Of a stretch of DNA of 64,000 nucleotides, positions 56,197 to 64,000 are shown piece after piece. Source of the stretch: Candidatus Nanopelagicales bacterium (GTDB lineage: Bacteria; Actinomycetota; Actinomycetes; S36-B12); assembly GCA_030827125.1 (NCBI GenBank), contig JAURFD010000010.1, positions 42,527 through 106,526 of the forward strand. The letters run 5' to 3'. The notes under the pieces were generated by a model. The model saw nothing but the letters and a program-made list of their open reading frames with translations. It did not search any database and was not told where the DNA came from. How positions within the stretch are numbered: position 1 is the first letter of the stretch; the number at the start of each line of letters is the position of its first letter. Both the position numbers and the translations under genes were made by a program.

Positions 56197-58137
56197 GTGA
56201 TCGGGACCGGCGCAGCCGTGATGACGGATACCGCACCCGTCGTCGCTCCCTTGGCGGAGGCGACGGGTGTGTTCTCCTACCTATGGCTGCTCATCGCCCT
56301 CCCCCTATTCGGAGCGGCCGTCCTGCTGCTCGGTGGACGTCGCACGAATCGTTGGGGTCACCTCCTGGGGTCGACCACCGTGGTCCTCGCGGCCGTCTAC
56401 GCCGTGATCCTGCTGGTCAACCTCATGGCCCGTCCTGAGGATGACCGCGCAATCGGACAAACCCTCTTCGAGTGGGTCTTCGTCGGAGGGTTCACCGCTC
56501 CCGCGGCCTTGCAGCTCGACCAGTTGTCCATGGTGTTTGTCCTACTCATCACCATCGTCGGCTCGCTGATCCACATCTACTCAATCGGCTACATGGATCA
56601 CGATCCTGACCGCCGCAAGTTCTTCGGGTTCCTCAACCTGTTCGTGGCGGCGATGCTGCTGCTCGTCCTCGCCGACAACTATCTCCTGCTGTACGTCGGC
56701 TGGGAGGGTGTTGGCCTCGCGTCCTATCTGCTGATCGGCTTCTGGCAGTGGAAGCCGAGCGCTGCCGCCGCGGCAAAGAAGGCCTTCGTGATGAACCGCG
56801 TGGGCGATGTGGGCCTCAGCCTCGCGATCATGCTCATCTTCATCACGTTCGGCACAGTCACCTTCGATGAGGTCTTCACCGAAGCTGGGCAGGCCAGCGA
56901 GAGCACCCTCACGTGGATCGGCCTGCTGCTCTTGCTGGCTGCAGCCGGCAAGTCGGCCCAGTTCCCGCTCCAGGCCTGGTTGCTCGATGCCATGGAAGGC
57001 CCGACCCCGGTCTCGGCCCTCATCCACGCTGCCACAATGGTGACCGCCGGTGTCTACCTCATCGTCCGCAGCAATGCGATCTACGACGGCACGATCTTCG
57101 CGCTCACTACCGTACTGGTCATCGGTGTCATCACGATGTTCCTCGGCGCGATCATCGCCAGCGCGAAGGACGACATCAAGAAGTCTCTCGCCGGATCCAC
57201 GATGAGCCAGATCGGCTACATGGTGCTCGCCGCGGGCCTCGGTCCCGTGGGATATGTCTTCGCCATCTTCCACCTGCTGACGCACGGAGTTTTCAAGGCC
57301 AACCTCTTCCTCGGTGCCGGATCGGTTATCCACGCGATGAAGGACCAGCAGGATATGCGCCGCTATGGCGCCCTCCGTGCGGTCATGATCATCACGTTCC
57401 TCAGTTTTGCCTCGGCCACCCTGGCGATCATGGGCATCCCGCCGTTCTCCGGATTCTGGTCCAAGGACTCGATCATTCACGCGGCCTTTGAGGTCAGCCT
57501 GGTGGCGGGTATCAGTGGCATGCTGGCCGCCGGCCTCACCGGCTTCTACATGACTCGTATGTTCACCATGACGTTCCTCGGCAAGGCGCGCTGGGAGGAC
57601 GACCAGCATCCGCACGAGTCCAAGCCGGTGATGACGATCCCGCTCATCATCTTGGGCATCGGGTCGGCCTTCACCGGCATGGCGCTGCTCTTCTGGGGCG
57701 ACATCGTGAGCTGGCTTACGCCGGTCACCGGGCTGCAGGAAAACGAACTGCCGTTGCCGACCATTGCCTACGAGGGCATGACCCTGGCCCTGGTGCTTAT
57801 CGGCGCTGGCTGGGCCTATGCGATGTACCGCCGCGATGTCCCCATCGAGGCCCCCCAAGATGTCAACATCCTCACGAAGGCGGCACGCAATAGCATGTAC
57901 GACGACGCCATCAACGACGTGCTCGTCGTTCAGCCCACCTACAGCGTGTCTCGCGCGTTCGTTGGCCTGGATAACAAGGGCATTGACGGTGTCGTGAACG
58001 GCCTCGCCGCCCTTGTTGGCGGTACGGGCGCCAAGCTGCGCCGCTGGCAGACCGGTTTTGCCCGGTCCTACGCCCTGGCGATGGTCGGCGGCGCCGTCTT
58101 GGTGGTCGTGGTGCTCGCGGTGGTGAGGCTCCCATGA
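56197..58137 (+). CDS. nuoL: NADH-quinone oxidoreductase subunit L
   Basis: The largest antiporter-like pump subunit, 646 aa with about 16 helices including the long lateral helix near 560-600. Key residues: LLYVGWEGVGLASYLLIGFW (about 165), AGKSAQFPLQAWLLDAMEGPTPVSALIHAATM (quoted in part; proton-channel lysine), and HLLTHGVFKANLFLGAGS. The GTG at 56197 has AAGGAGG with a 4-nt spacer; an ATG at 56221 is also in frame. Overlaps nuoM by 4 bp. Confidence 0.96.
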   Translation: MIGTGAAVMTDTAPVVAPLAEATGVFSYLWLLIALPLFGAAVLLLGGRRTNRWGHLLGSTTVVLAAVYAVILLVNLMARPEDDRAIGQTLFEWVFVGGFTAPAALQLDQLSMVFVLLITIVGSLIHIYSIGYMDHDPDRRKFFGFLNLFVAAMLLLVLADNYLLLYVGWEGVGLASYLLIGFWQWKPSAAAAAKKAFVMNRVGDVGLSLAIMLIFITFGTVTFDEVFTEAGQASESTLTWIGLLLLLAAAGKSAQFPLQAWLLDAMEGPTPVSALIHAATMVTAGVYLIVRSNAIYDGTIFALTTVLVIGVITMFLGAIIASAKDDIKKSLAGSTMSQIGYMVLAAGLGPVGYVFAIFHLLTHGVFKANLFLGAGSVIHAMKDQQDMRRYGALRAVMIITFLSFASATLAIMGIPPFSGFWSKDSIIHAAFEVSLVAGISGMLAAGLTGFYMTRMFTMTFLGKARWEDDQHPHESKPVMTIPLIILGIGSAFTGMALLFWGDIVSWLTPVTGLQENELPLPTIAYEGMTLALVLIGAGWAYAMYRRDVPIEAPQDVNILTKAARNSMYDDAINDVLVVQPTYSVSRAFVGLDNKGIDGVVNGLAALVGGTGAKLRRWQTGFARSYALAMVGGAVLVVVVLAVVRLP

Positions 58138-59666
58138 CAACGATCCCCTGGTTGACCATCCTTATGGTCGTGCCGCTCGTCGGCAGCCTGCTCATGATCT
58201 TCCTGCCCCGTGGCAACGCTCGTCTCATCAAGCAGACGGCCCTGGTCTTCGCTCTGGCGACCCTCGTGCTCACCATCGCCATGGGCCTGCAGTTCGACGG
58301 ACAGTCCACCGCGGCGTTCCAGTTCACCGAGAGCTACGCCTGGATCCCGGCCTTCGGAATTTCCTACAGCGTCGGCGTCGATGGAATCGGTCTCGTGCTG
58401 GTGGCGCTGGCGGCCACGCTGGTGCCCGTCGTCATCCTCGCCGGGTGGCGGGATGTGCCCGACGAGTCGGCCAAGGGCTACTTCGCGCTCCTGCTCGTCC
58501 TCGACACCCTCATGATCGGCGTCTTTGCCGCGACCGACGTCTTCTTGTTCTACGTGTTGTTCGAGGTCATGCTCATCCCGATCTATTTCCTGATCGGACG
58601 CTACGGCGGCGCCAACCGCGCCTACGCGGCAGTCAAGTTCCTCATCTACAGCCTCGTCGGTGGCCTGCTGATGCTTGCGGCCCTTATCGGGCTGTACGTC
58701 GTGTCGGCGAACGAGTTGGGCCAGGGGACGTTTGACTTCGCCACCTTGGTGGGCCTCGACATCGACCCGAACACCCAGAAGGTGCTCTTCCTCGGCTTCT
58801 TCATCGCCTTCGCGATCAAGGCACCCCTGTGGCCGTTCCACACCTGGCTGCCCGACGCTGCCAAGGAGTCCACCCCGGCCACCGCCGTGCTTCTCATCGG
58901 CGTACTCGACAAGGTCGGCACCTTCGGCATGATCCGATATTTGCTGCCGATCTTCCCGGCTGCCTCAGAGTTCTACGCGCCACTCATCATCGCGTTGGCC
59001 GTCATCGGCATCATCTACGGCGCGCTTGTTGCCCTCGGCCAGACCGATATGAAGCGACTCTTCGCCTACAGTTCGATGTCGCACTTCGGCTTCATCGCCC
59101 TCGGCATCTTCGTCTTCACCTCCTGGGGAGCGAGCGGCTCGACGATCTACATGCTCGCCCACGGACTGTCGACCGCGGCCCTGTTCCTTGCCGCCGGTTT
59201 CCTCATGTCGCGGTCCGGCGGTTCGAGTGCGATCGCGGCCTACGGCGGTGTCAACAAGAAGGCACCGATCCTTGCCGGCTTCCTGCTGTTCGGCACGATG
59301 TCGTCCCTCGCGCTGCCGGGCCTGGCAAGCTTCGTCGGTGAGTTCCTCGTGCTGCTCGGCACGTTCGCCCGCTACATCGCGGTGGGTGTCATCGCCACCA
59401 TTGGCATCGTGCTCACGGCCGCCTATGCGCTGCGGCTTTACCAGAAGGTGGCGACAGGTCCGGCGTCCCCAGCGGTGGAGGGAATCACCGATCTCAAGGG
59501 GCGCGAGGTCACCGCGCTTGCCCCGATCGTCCTGCTTACCATCGTGCTCGGTGTCTTCCCGGCGCCGGTGTTCAACGTCGTCAATCCTGCGGTTGAACGA
59601 ACACTGGAGATCGTGGGAGTGACCGACCCACCCCCGGTGATCGGCGTGCAGGGGGGTGAGCAGTGA
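58134..59666 (+). CDS. nuoM: NADH-quinone oxidoreductase subunit M
   Basis: Antiporter-like pump subunit, 510 aa, about 14 helices. The channel glutamate lies in LFEVMLIPIYFLIGRYGG (about 142), the lysine region is AIKAPLWPFHTWLPDAAKES (about 226), and the switch segment is MKRLFAYSSMSHFGF (about 306). ATG overlapping nuoL by 4 bp and stop overlapping nuoN by 4 bp. Confidence 0.96.
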   Translation: MTTIPWLTILMVVPLVGSLLMIFLPRGNARLIKQTALVFALATLVLTIAMGLQFDGQSTAAFQFTESYAWIPAFGISYSVGVDGIGLVLVALAATLVPVVILAGWRDVPDESAKGYFALLLVLDTLMIGVFAATDVFLFYVLFEVMLIPIYFLIGRYGGANRAYAAVKFLIYSLVGGLLMLAALIGLYVVSANELGQGTFDFATLVGLDIDPNTQKVLFLGFFIAFAIKAPLWPFHTWLPDAAKESTPATAVLLIGVLDKVGTFGMIRYLLPIFPAASEFYAPLIIALAVIGIIYGALVALGQTDMKRLFAYSSMSHFGFIALGIFVFTSWGASGSTIYMLAHGLSTAALFLAAGFLMSRSGGSSAIAAYGGVNKKAPILAGFLLFGTMSSLALPGLASFVGEFLVLLGTFARYIAVGVIATIGIVLTAAYALRLYQKVATGPASPAVEGITDLKGREVTALAPIVLLTIVLGVFPAPVFNVVNPAVERTLEIVGVTDPPPVIGVQGGEQ

Positions 59667-61204
59667 ACACCGACATGTTGACCGCCCCTTCTGTGGACTA
59701 CATGGCGATCCTGCCCCTCCTCATCGTTGCGGGGGCGGCCGTCATCGGCGTGATCGTCGAGACATTCGCACCGCGGGGTGCCCGCCGTACCATCCAGCTC
59801 TTCTTGGCCTTCGGATCACTAGTCGCGGCCTTCGTTGCGCTGGTGAGCGAAGCCGGTCTCCGTTCGCTCGAGGTTGAGGGCGCAATCGCCTTCGACGGGC
59901 CGGGCATGCTGCTCATGGGCCTCATCCTGCTCGCCTCTTTCGTTGCGGCCATGCTCATCGCGGAGCGGCAACTCGATCCTGCGGGTGACTCCTTCGCACC
60001 GAGGGCATCGGCACTGCCGGGCTCGCGCGATGAGCGTGAACTCACGGCGCGGGGCTACCTCCAGACCGAGGTCTGGCCGCTGTTCCTCTTCGCCGTCCTG
60101 GGCATGATGCTGTTCGTCATTTCGAACAACCTGCTCATGATGTTCATCTCGCTCGAGGTCATGTCGTTGCCGCTGTACCTGCTGGCCGGGATGGCGCGTC
60201 GCCGCCGCCTGCTATCGCAGGAGGCCGCGATGAAGTACTTCATCCTTGGTGCGTTCTCGTCCGCGTTCTTCCTCTTCGGCTCCGCTCTGGTCTACGGCTT
60301 CACCGGCAGCGTTGAGTTCGCGGCCATCTCCGACGCGCTCGCCGCCCAGCCCGGCCAGACCTATCTCGTCATCGGTGGCGTCGGACTCATTTCGGTCGGG
60401 CTGCTGTTCAAGATCGGCGCGGTGCCGTTCCACCAGTGGGTTCCGGACGTCTACCAGGGCTCGCCCTCGGCAGTGACCGCCTTCATGGCGGCCACCGTCA
60501 AGGTCGCAGCCTTCGGCGCGATCCTGCGGATCTTCTACGTCGCCTTCGGCGGCCTGCGCTGGGACTGGGAGATCCTGCTATGGATCATCGCCGGCCTCAC
60601 GATGGTCGTGGGATCGATCGTGGCGGTGGTACAGACCGACATCAAGCGCATGATTGCGTACTCCTCGATCGCTCAGGCCGGCTTCATCCTCATGGGTGTG
60701 GCGTCCGCCACCCCGGAGGGCCTCGGCGCGTCGATCTTCTACCTCACCGCCTACGCCTTTACGACCCTCGGCATCTTCGCCGTGATCATGATCGTGCGGG
60801 ACGGCAGCGGTGAGGCGGGTCGTCTGTCGCAGTGGGCGGGTCTGGGCCGGCGATCCCCTGTTGTCGGTGCCGCCTTCGCCATCTTCATGCTGTCGCTCGC
60901 AGGCATCCCGCTGACGAGTGGCTTCATCGCGAAGTTCGCGGTTTTCTCCTCGGCCCTCGCGGTCGACCAGGTGATCCCGGTGATCATCGCGGTGATCTCC
61001 AGCGTCATTGCCGCCTTCTTCTATGGCCGTGTCATCGTCATCATGTACTTCCGGGAACCGGAGTCTGATGGCGCCACCGTCACCGTCCCGTCGGCGTTCA
61101 CAACCCTCGCCCTGGCCATTTCGGTGGCCGTGACAGTCCTCCTCGGCGTCCTGCCGCAACCGGTCCTCGACTTGATCGAGCAGGCCGGGGTCTTCATCCG
61201 ATAG
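59663..61204 (+). CDS. nuoN: NADH-quinone oxidoreductase subunit N
   Basis: Third antiporter-like pump subunit and the last nuo gene, 513 aa. Conserved parts: ISLEVMSLPLYLLAGMARRR (about 157), KIGAVPFHQWVPDVYQGSPS (about 252) and IKRMIAYSSIAQAGFILMG (about 329). All 14 nuo genes are thus present in the standard order without insertions, indicating a full proton-pumping NADH dehydrogenase. A polyprenyl synthase begins 9 bp after its stop. Confidence 0.96.
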   Translation: MNTDMLTAPSVDYMAILPLLIVAGAAVIGVIVETFAPRGARRTIQLFLAFGSLVAAFVALVSEAGLRSLEVEGAIAFDGPGMLLMGLILLASFVAAMLIAERQLDPAGDSFAPRASALPGSRDERELTARGYLQTEVWPLFLFAVLGMMLFVISNNLLMMFISLEVMSLPLYLLAGMARRRRLLSQEAAMKYFILGAFSSAFFLFGSALVYGFTGSVEFAAISDALAAQPGQTYLVIGGVGLISVGLLFKIGAVPFHQWVPDVYQGSPSAVTAFMAATVKVAAFGAILRIFYVAFGGLRWDWEILLWIIAGLTMVVGSIVAVVQTDIKRMIAYSSIAQAGFILMGVASATPEGLGASIFYLTAYAFTTLGIFAVIMIVRDGSGEAGRLSQWAGLGRRSPVVGAAFAIFMLSLAGIPLTSGFIAKFAVFSSALAVDQVIPVIIAVISSVIAAFFYGRVIVIMYFREPESDGATVTVPSAFTTLALAISVAVTVLLGVLPQPVLDLIEQAGVFIR

Positions 61205-61213
61205 TCGAATGAC

Positions 61214-62212
61214 ATGACCATGTCCTCGGGCCGGCTACCCGACCTCGGTGTACTGGACCCGGCCCTTGCCGTGCGACTCACGGAGGGCATGGAGCGTGTG
61301 GAAGTCGGGCTGTTGGATGCGGTTCGCAGTGACTACCCCTTCGTGACCGAGGCCTCGCGCTACCTCGTCGAGGCTGGTGGCAAGCGGTTCCGGCCACTTC
61401 TGGTGCTCCTGGCGGCGGAGTTCGGTGACCCTGAGGCACCCGGTGTGGTGCCGTCGGCCGTGGTCGCTGAGCTGACGCACCTGGCAACGCTCTACCACGA
61501 CGACGTCATGGATGAGGCGGACCTACGGCGCGGTGCCGCCTCGGCCAACGCGCGATGGGACAACAGCGTCGCGATCCTCACGGGCGACTTCCTCTTCGCT
61601 AAGTCGTCGGGCATCCTGGCCGATCTCGGGCCCGAGGCGGTGCGCATTCAAGCGCATACCTTCGAGCGTCTGTGCACCGGTCAGATTCGCGAGACCATCG
61701 GTCCTGAGGACGGGCTTGATCCGGTGGAGCACCACATCCAGGTCATCGCGGACAAGACCGCCTCACTTATCGCGACATCGGGCCGCTACGGGTCCCTCAT
61801 GGCGGGTTGTGATGCCACGACGATCGAACTTCTGACGAATTTCGGCGAGCGCATCGGGATTGCCTTCCAGCTCGCCGATGACATCGTCGACATCACCAGC
61901 GACTCGCGGGATTCCGGCAAAGTTCCGGGCACCGACCTGCGTGAGGGGGTTCCCACTCTCGCGGCCCTGATTGCCCTGTCCGGTGATCTCGATCCGCGCC
62001 TGCGGGATCTGCTGACCCGTTCGCTGCCCGATGACACCGAGCATGCCGAGGCCCTGGCGCTGTTGCGTGGCCATGAGGCACTGGCGCAGGCCAGGGCCGA
62101 AGCTCGCCGCTGGGCTGATCTGGCCCGCGAGTCACTCGATCCCCTGCCACCCATTCCGGCACGTGACGCTCTCGCCGTTCTCTGTGACTACGTGGTGACG
62201 CGAACCGGCTAG
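61214..62212 (+). CDS. all-trans polyprenyl diphosphate synthase
   Basis: A 332-aa trans-prenyltransferase with both aspartate-rich motifs: DDVMDEADLRRG (about 96) and QLADDIVDI (about 221). It would extend farnesyl or geranylgeranyl diphosphate to the 7- to 9-unit chain that MenA adds to the quinone; positional homologues in mycobacteria (grcC1, Rv0562, after menG) support this. Being downstream of nuoN by only 9 bp it may be transcribed with the NADH dehydrogenase. Chain length cannot be read reliably. The 3' end overlaps the ACAD gene by 4 bp (tail to tail). Confidence 0.92.
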   Translation: MTMSSGRLPDLGVLDPALAVRLTEGMERVEVGLLDAVRSDYPFVTEASRYLVEAGGKRFRPLLVLLAAEFGDPEAPGVVPSAVVAELTHLATLYHDDVMDEADLRRGAASANARWDNSVAILTGDFLFAKSSGILADLGPEAVRIQAHTFERLCTGQIRETIGPEDGLDPVEHHIQVIADKTASLIATSGRYGSLMAGCDATTIELLTNFGERIGIAFQLADDIVDITSDSRDSGKVPGTDLREGVPTLAALIALSGDLDPRLRDLLTRSLPDDTEHAEALALLRGHEALAQARAEARRWADLARESLDPLPPIPARDALAVLCDYVVTRTG

Positions 62213-63387
62213 AGCCCCATGAGTCGGGCGGAGAGATCGGTCATCACTTCGGTGGCCCCGCCACCGATCCCGAGCACGCGAGCATCGCGGTAGTGGCGCT
62301 CCACCTCGCTCTCCCGCATGTAGCCCATTCCGCCGTGCAACTGAACCGCTTGGTCAACGACGTACATGCAGGCGTCGACAGCGGTCTTCTTGGCGTAGAC
62401 CGCTTCAAGGGTCACCGGTTCGCCAGCCGCGTGCCGTGCGGCGATATCCCGTGTGTAGGTCCGTGCCACGGCAGTCTGGCGCTGCATCTCCACCAGGGTG
62501 TGGCGCACCACCTGTCGGGTGATGAGTGGGCGACCGAAGGTGGCGCGATCACGGGCCCACTGCACGGTGAGATCGAGGGCTCGCTGCGCTGTCGAATACG
62601 CCGTCGCGGCGATGCTGATGCGTTCGGAGACAAAGTGCCGTGCCAAAGAAGCGAAGCCTTCGCCCGGTGCGATGAGGTGGTCTGCGCCCACCGGAACGTT
62701 GTCGAAGCTCAACTCGGCCGTGTCGCTGCAGAGCCAGCCCATCTTGGCCAGCGGGCGAGGTGTGGCGTAGCCGGGTGCGGTCGGATCGAGCAGGGCCAAC
62801 GAGATGCCCGCGGCGCCCTCGGCCCCGGTGCGCACGGCGGCGACGACGGTGTCCGCGCGGACCCCCGAGGTGATGTAGGTCTTCGATCCTGTGACGCACC
62901 AGGACCCGTCGTCTTGCTGGGTGGCGCGCGTGCGGAGGTGGGCGACATCTGAGCCACCGTCCGGCTCCGTGACACCGAGGGCGATGATGTGCTCCCCGCG
63001 GAGCACCGGGCCGATGATCGCGTCAATGAGATAGTCGGCGCCGGCGGTATCGCCGCGCTCGCGCCGCCGCGTGGCTTCATCCACGACATGGGGCAGTGCA
63101 ATGCCGTGGCTGAAGAGACCGGAGATCACGCCGCCGCTCGCGCCGTTCTCGAGGAGCGCCTCCGTCATGACGACGACGTCGATCAGATCCCCGCCCGATC
63201 CGCCAACGTCGGCGGGAAACCCGATGCCTAGGAGGCCCCCTTGCGCGGCCGCTCGGTGCAGGGATCGAGGGAGCTGACCCTCCTCCTCCCAACGCGCCAG
63301 GTGGGGCGCGACATCGCGCTGGGTGAAGTCTGCGACGAGGTGACGCAGGGCTCGGCGCTCGTCCGTCTGGTAGGGATCGAAGGTCAC
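62209..63387 (-). CDS. acyl-CoA dehydrogenase family protein
   Basis: 392 aa FAD enzyme oxidising an acyl-CoA thioester. Conserved parts: GVTEPDGGSDVAHLRT (about 138-153), SGSK-like TGSKTYITSGV, RATFGRPLITRQVVRHTLV, QLHGGMGYMRESEVERHYRD (about 352) and GIGGGATEVM. The Glu of the usual YEGT motif is replaced by Gly; a Glu in helix G (FVSERISIA, about 253) could be the base, as in isovaleryl-CoA dehydrogenase. GTG at 63387 is 6 nt after TAGACT. The substrate is not evident, and the neighbours give no clue. Confidence 0.85.
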   Translation of the reverse strand: MTFDPYQTDERRALRHLVADFTQRDVAPHLARWEEEGQLPRSLHRAAAQGGLLGIGFPADVGGSGGDLIDVVVMTEALLENGASGGVISGLFSHGIALPHVVDEATRRRERGDTAGADYLIDAIIGPVLRGEHIIALGVTEPDGGSDVAHLRTRATQQDDGSWCVTGSKTYITSGVRADTVVAAVRTGAEGAAGISLALLDPTAPGYATPRPLAKMGWLCSDTAELSFDNVPVGADHLIAPGEGFASLARHFVSERISIAATAYSTAQRALDLTVQWARDRATFGRPLITRQVVRHTLVEMQRQTAVARTYTRDIAARHAAGEPVTLEAVYAKKTAVDACMYVVDQAVQLHGGMGYMRESEVERHYRDARVLGIGGGATEVMTDLSARLMGL

Positions 63388-63393
63388 GTCGCG

Positions 63394-63399
63394 AGTCTA
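63394..63399 (-). promoter_or_regulatory. -10 box of leaderless acyl-CoA dehydrogenase promoter
   Basis: TAGACT on the minus strand, 6 nt before the GTG at 63387. Confidence 0.5.
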
Positions 63400-63432
63400 G
63401 GGCTGCGGCAATGTCCCCGGTCGGAGGCGAAA

Positions 63433-63480
63433 TCGGGCCGCCGTCTCGTCGATTCCCCCCGACACGAGACGACGGCCCGA
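63433..63480. repeat. large inverted repeat A
   Basis: Arms 63433-63449 and 63464-63480 pair over 17 bp with a single mismatch (16 of 17), leaving a 14-nt loop that contains a run of six C. Very GC-rich stem; no T tract on either side. Confidence 0.7.
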
Positions 63481-63600
63481 AGCCGTTCCGCCACCCCCTC
63501 GACTGGCAGACAAGACATGTCTAGTGGTTGACAGGCCCTTTTGGGGGTCGTCCGGGAGGCTATAGCCCGGCTATGACCGTTTTGTGCCCACAGCCTCCTC

Positions 63601-63664
63601 CGCCGAGTGTGCACTGGCGCGCACGCTCTGGGCGATTTTCATGCGCGGGAGTGCACACTCGGCG
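63601..63664. repeat. large inverted repeat B
   Basis: A perfect 15-bp inverted repeat, CGCCGAGTGTGCACT (63601-63615) and its complement (63650-63664). After a symmetric GG/GG mismatch it continues with CGCGC (63618-63622) against GCGCG (63643-63647), around a 20-nt apical loop. The arms contain the GTGCAC core. Confidence 0.75.
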
Positions 63665-63690
63665 AGAGTATGCGGCGGGAGGCGAGGGTA

Positions 63691-64000
63691 GTGGCCGAGA
63701 GCAAGGGGCGACGCAGCGGCGATCGGCACGCTCCCGACGCGGCCCCGCTGCTGTCCTTCCTCGCGACCCTGCGGGACTTCCCCGACGGGGACACCGTCGC
63801 CTACGCCATGGTCCGCGGACTCCTCGCCCCGTACAGCGCGGAGGCGGCGTTGATCTACTCCGTGCGTGCCGACGGAACAACCCTGGATCTGGTCGGCTCT
63901 CACGGAGTCGGGCCCCGCGAGACGCGCGTCTACCAAGCCGTGACGGCGCCTATGCACCTACCAGGAGCTGAGACCTTCCGCACCGGGGTCGAGAAGTTCA
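63691..64000 (+). CDS. possible GAF-domain regulator, 5' part only
   Basis: An open frame runs from the GTG at 63691 (GGGAGG 8 nt upstream) to the window end; an ATG at 63670 is also in frame but falls next to the inverted repeat. The 103 visible residues start AESKGRRSGDRHAPDAAP, then LLSFLATLRDFPDGDTVAYAM, ALIYSVRADGTTLDLVGSHG and METFRTG-like AETFRTGVEKF. The pattern of a sensory strand-helix unit (LIYSVRADGTTLDLVGSHGV) fits GAF domains of actinobacterial regulators with a LuxR-type or sigma-associated output. The output domain lies beyond the window, so this is tentative. Confidence 0.45.
   Translation, partial: MAESKGRRSGDRHAPDAAPLLSFLATLRDFPDGDTVAYAMVRGLLAPYSAEAALIYSVRADGTTLDLVGSHGVGPRETRVYQAVTAPMHLPGAETFRTGVEKF

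Larger units (their letters stand above)
63388..63690. other. 303-bp hairpin-rich intergenic region between divergent genes
   Basis: No gene is supported. Besides the promoter of the minus-strand gene it holds two large inverted repeats (63433-63480 and 63601-63664) and two short palindromes: AGACATGTCT (63513-63522) and GGCTATAGCC (63558-63567). None can be a terminator for a neighbouring gene, as both genes point away. Confidence 0.7.

Noticed and set aside
56581..58140. 519-codon minus-strand frame inside nuoL
   Set aside because: Antisense to a complete, conserved membrane protein; translation is hydrophilic and compositionally biased.
63528..63566. TTGACA with TATAGC as a promoter for an intergenic RNA
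   Set aside because: The two elements are 27 bp apart, far from the 16-18 bp needed; no other -10 fits the TTGACA.
63433..63664. Integron attC site or intrinsic terminators
   Set aside because: No integrase or cassette structure, no conserved R/L boxes; both flanking genes point away and there are no T tracts.

Overview
This 64 kb window is almost entirely chromosomal core genome from a high-GC actinomycete (by eye about two thirds G+C). The lineage call rests on several things: gene order that matches actinobacterial chromosomes, menaquinone rather than ubiquinone biosynthesis, a cobA-hemD fusion, the tiny ribosomal protein bS22 beside a short MerR-like regulator, DUF4229 and Rex. I see no insertion sequence, prophage, CRISPR array, tRNA or rRNA. 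Genes are packed with 1-4 bp stop/start overlaps (GTGA, ATGA), and many first genes of transcription units appear leaderless: a TANNNT box lies 6-8 nt before the GTG or ATG.

Layout. 1-9.7 kb: two PH-domain membrane proteins, a MidA-type methyltransferase, a DUF2520 protein, panC, nadB, nadC, coaX, lysS and a short ArgA-type acetyltransferase, i.e. a CoA/NAD cofactor operon followed by lysyl-tRNA synthetase. 9.7-18.8 kb: cell-wall amidase, clpC, small membrane proteins, mutY, radA, a cysteine-rich conserved protein and Ppx/GppA. 18.8-28.3 kb: P-type ATPase, sugar isomerase, TetR regulator, proC, AcuC-type deacetylase, MerR-like HTH protein, bS22, epimerase, acyltransferase, SerB-like HAD and glutaredoxin. 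28.3-35.3 kb: rex, cobA-hemD, phosphatase, then the system II cytochrome c maturation set (TlpA/ResA, CcdA, ResB, CcsB). 35.3-45.6 kb: menaquinone genes menA, menE, menB, menC, menD, menF and menG, with an unusual TetR-ACT-GNAT fusion gene between menD and menF. 45.7-61.2 kb: a complete 14-gene nuoA-N operon. 61.2-64 kb: polyprenyl diphosphate synthase (probably the quinone side chain), an acyl-CoA dehydrogenase, a hairpin-rich intergenic region and the start of a possible GAF-like gene cut by the window end.

From 28 to 62 kb the genes form a functional block: redox sensing (Rex), heme and cytochrome c maturation, the quinone head group, its side chain and the NADH:menaquinone oxidoreductase that uses it. 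Expected neighbours are absent from their usual places: hemA/hemC/hemB/hemL around hemD, disA beside radA, panD after panC, lsr2 before clpC. They may be elsewhere in the genome.

The best candidates for something new are: (i) the three-domain TetR-ACT-GNAT protein; (ii) a roughly 35-bp GC-rich repeat present once beside radA and twice in tandem, in frame, inside menD; (iii) large perfect or near-perfect inverted repeats in the last intergenic region; (iv) paired 17-bp operators before clpC; and (v) a nuo leader with mutually exclusive hairpins. I did not find a clear previously undescribed multigene system. All family assignments are from reading the sequence; none was checked by a search.
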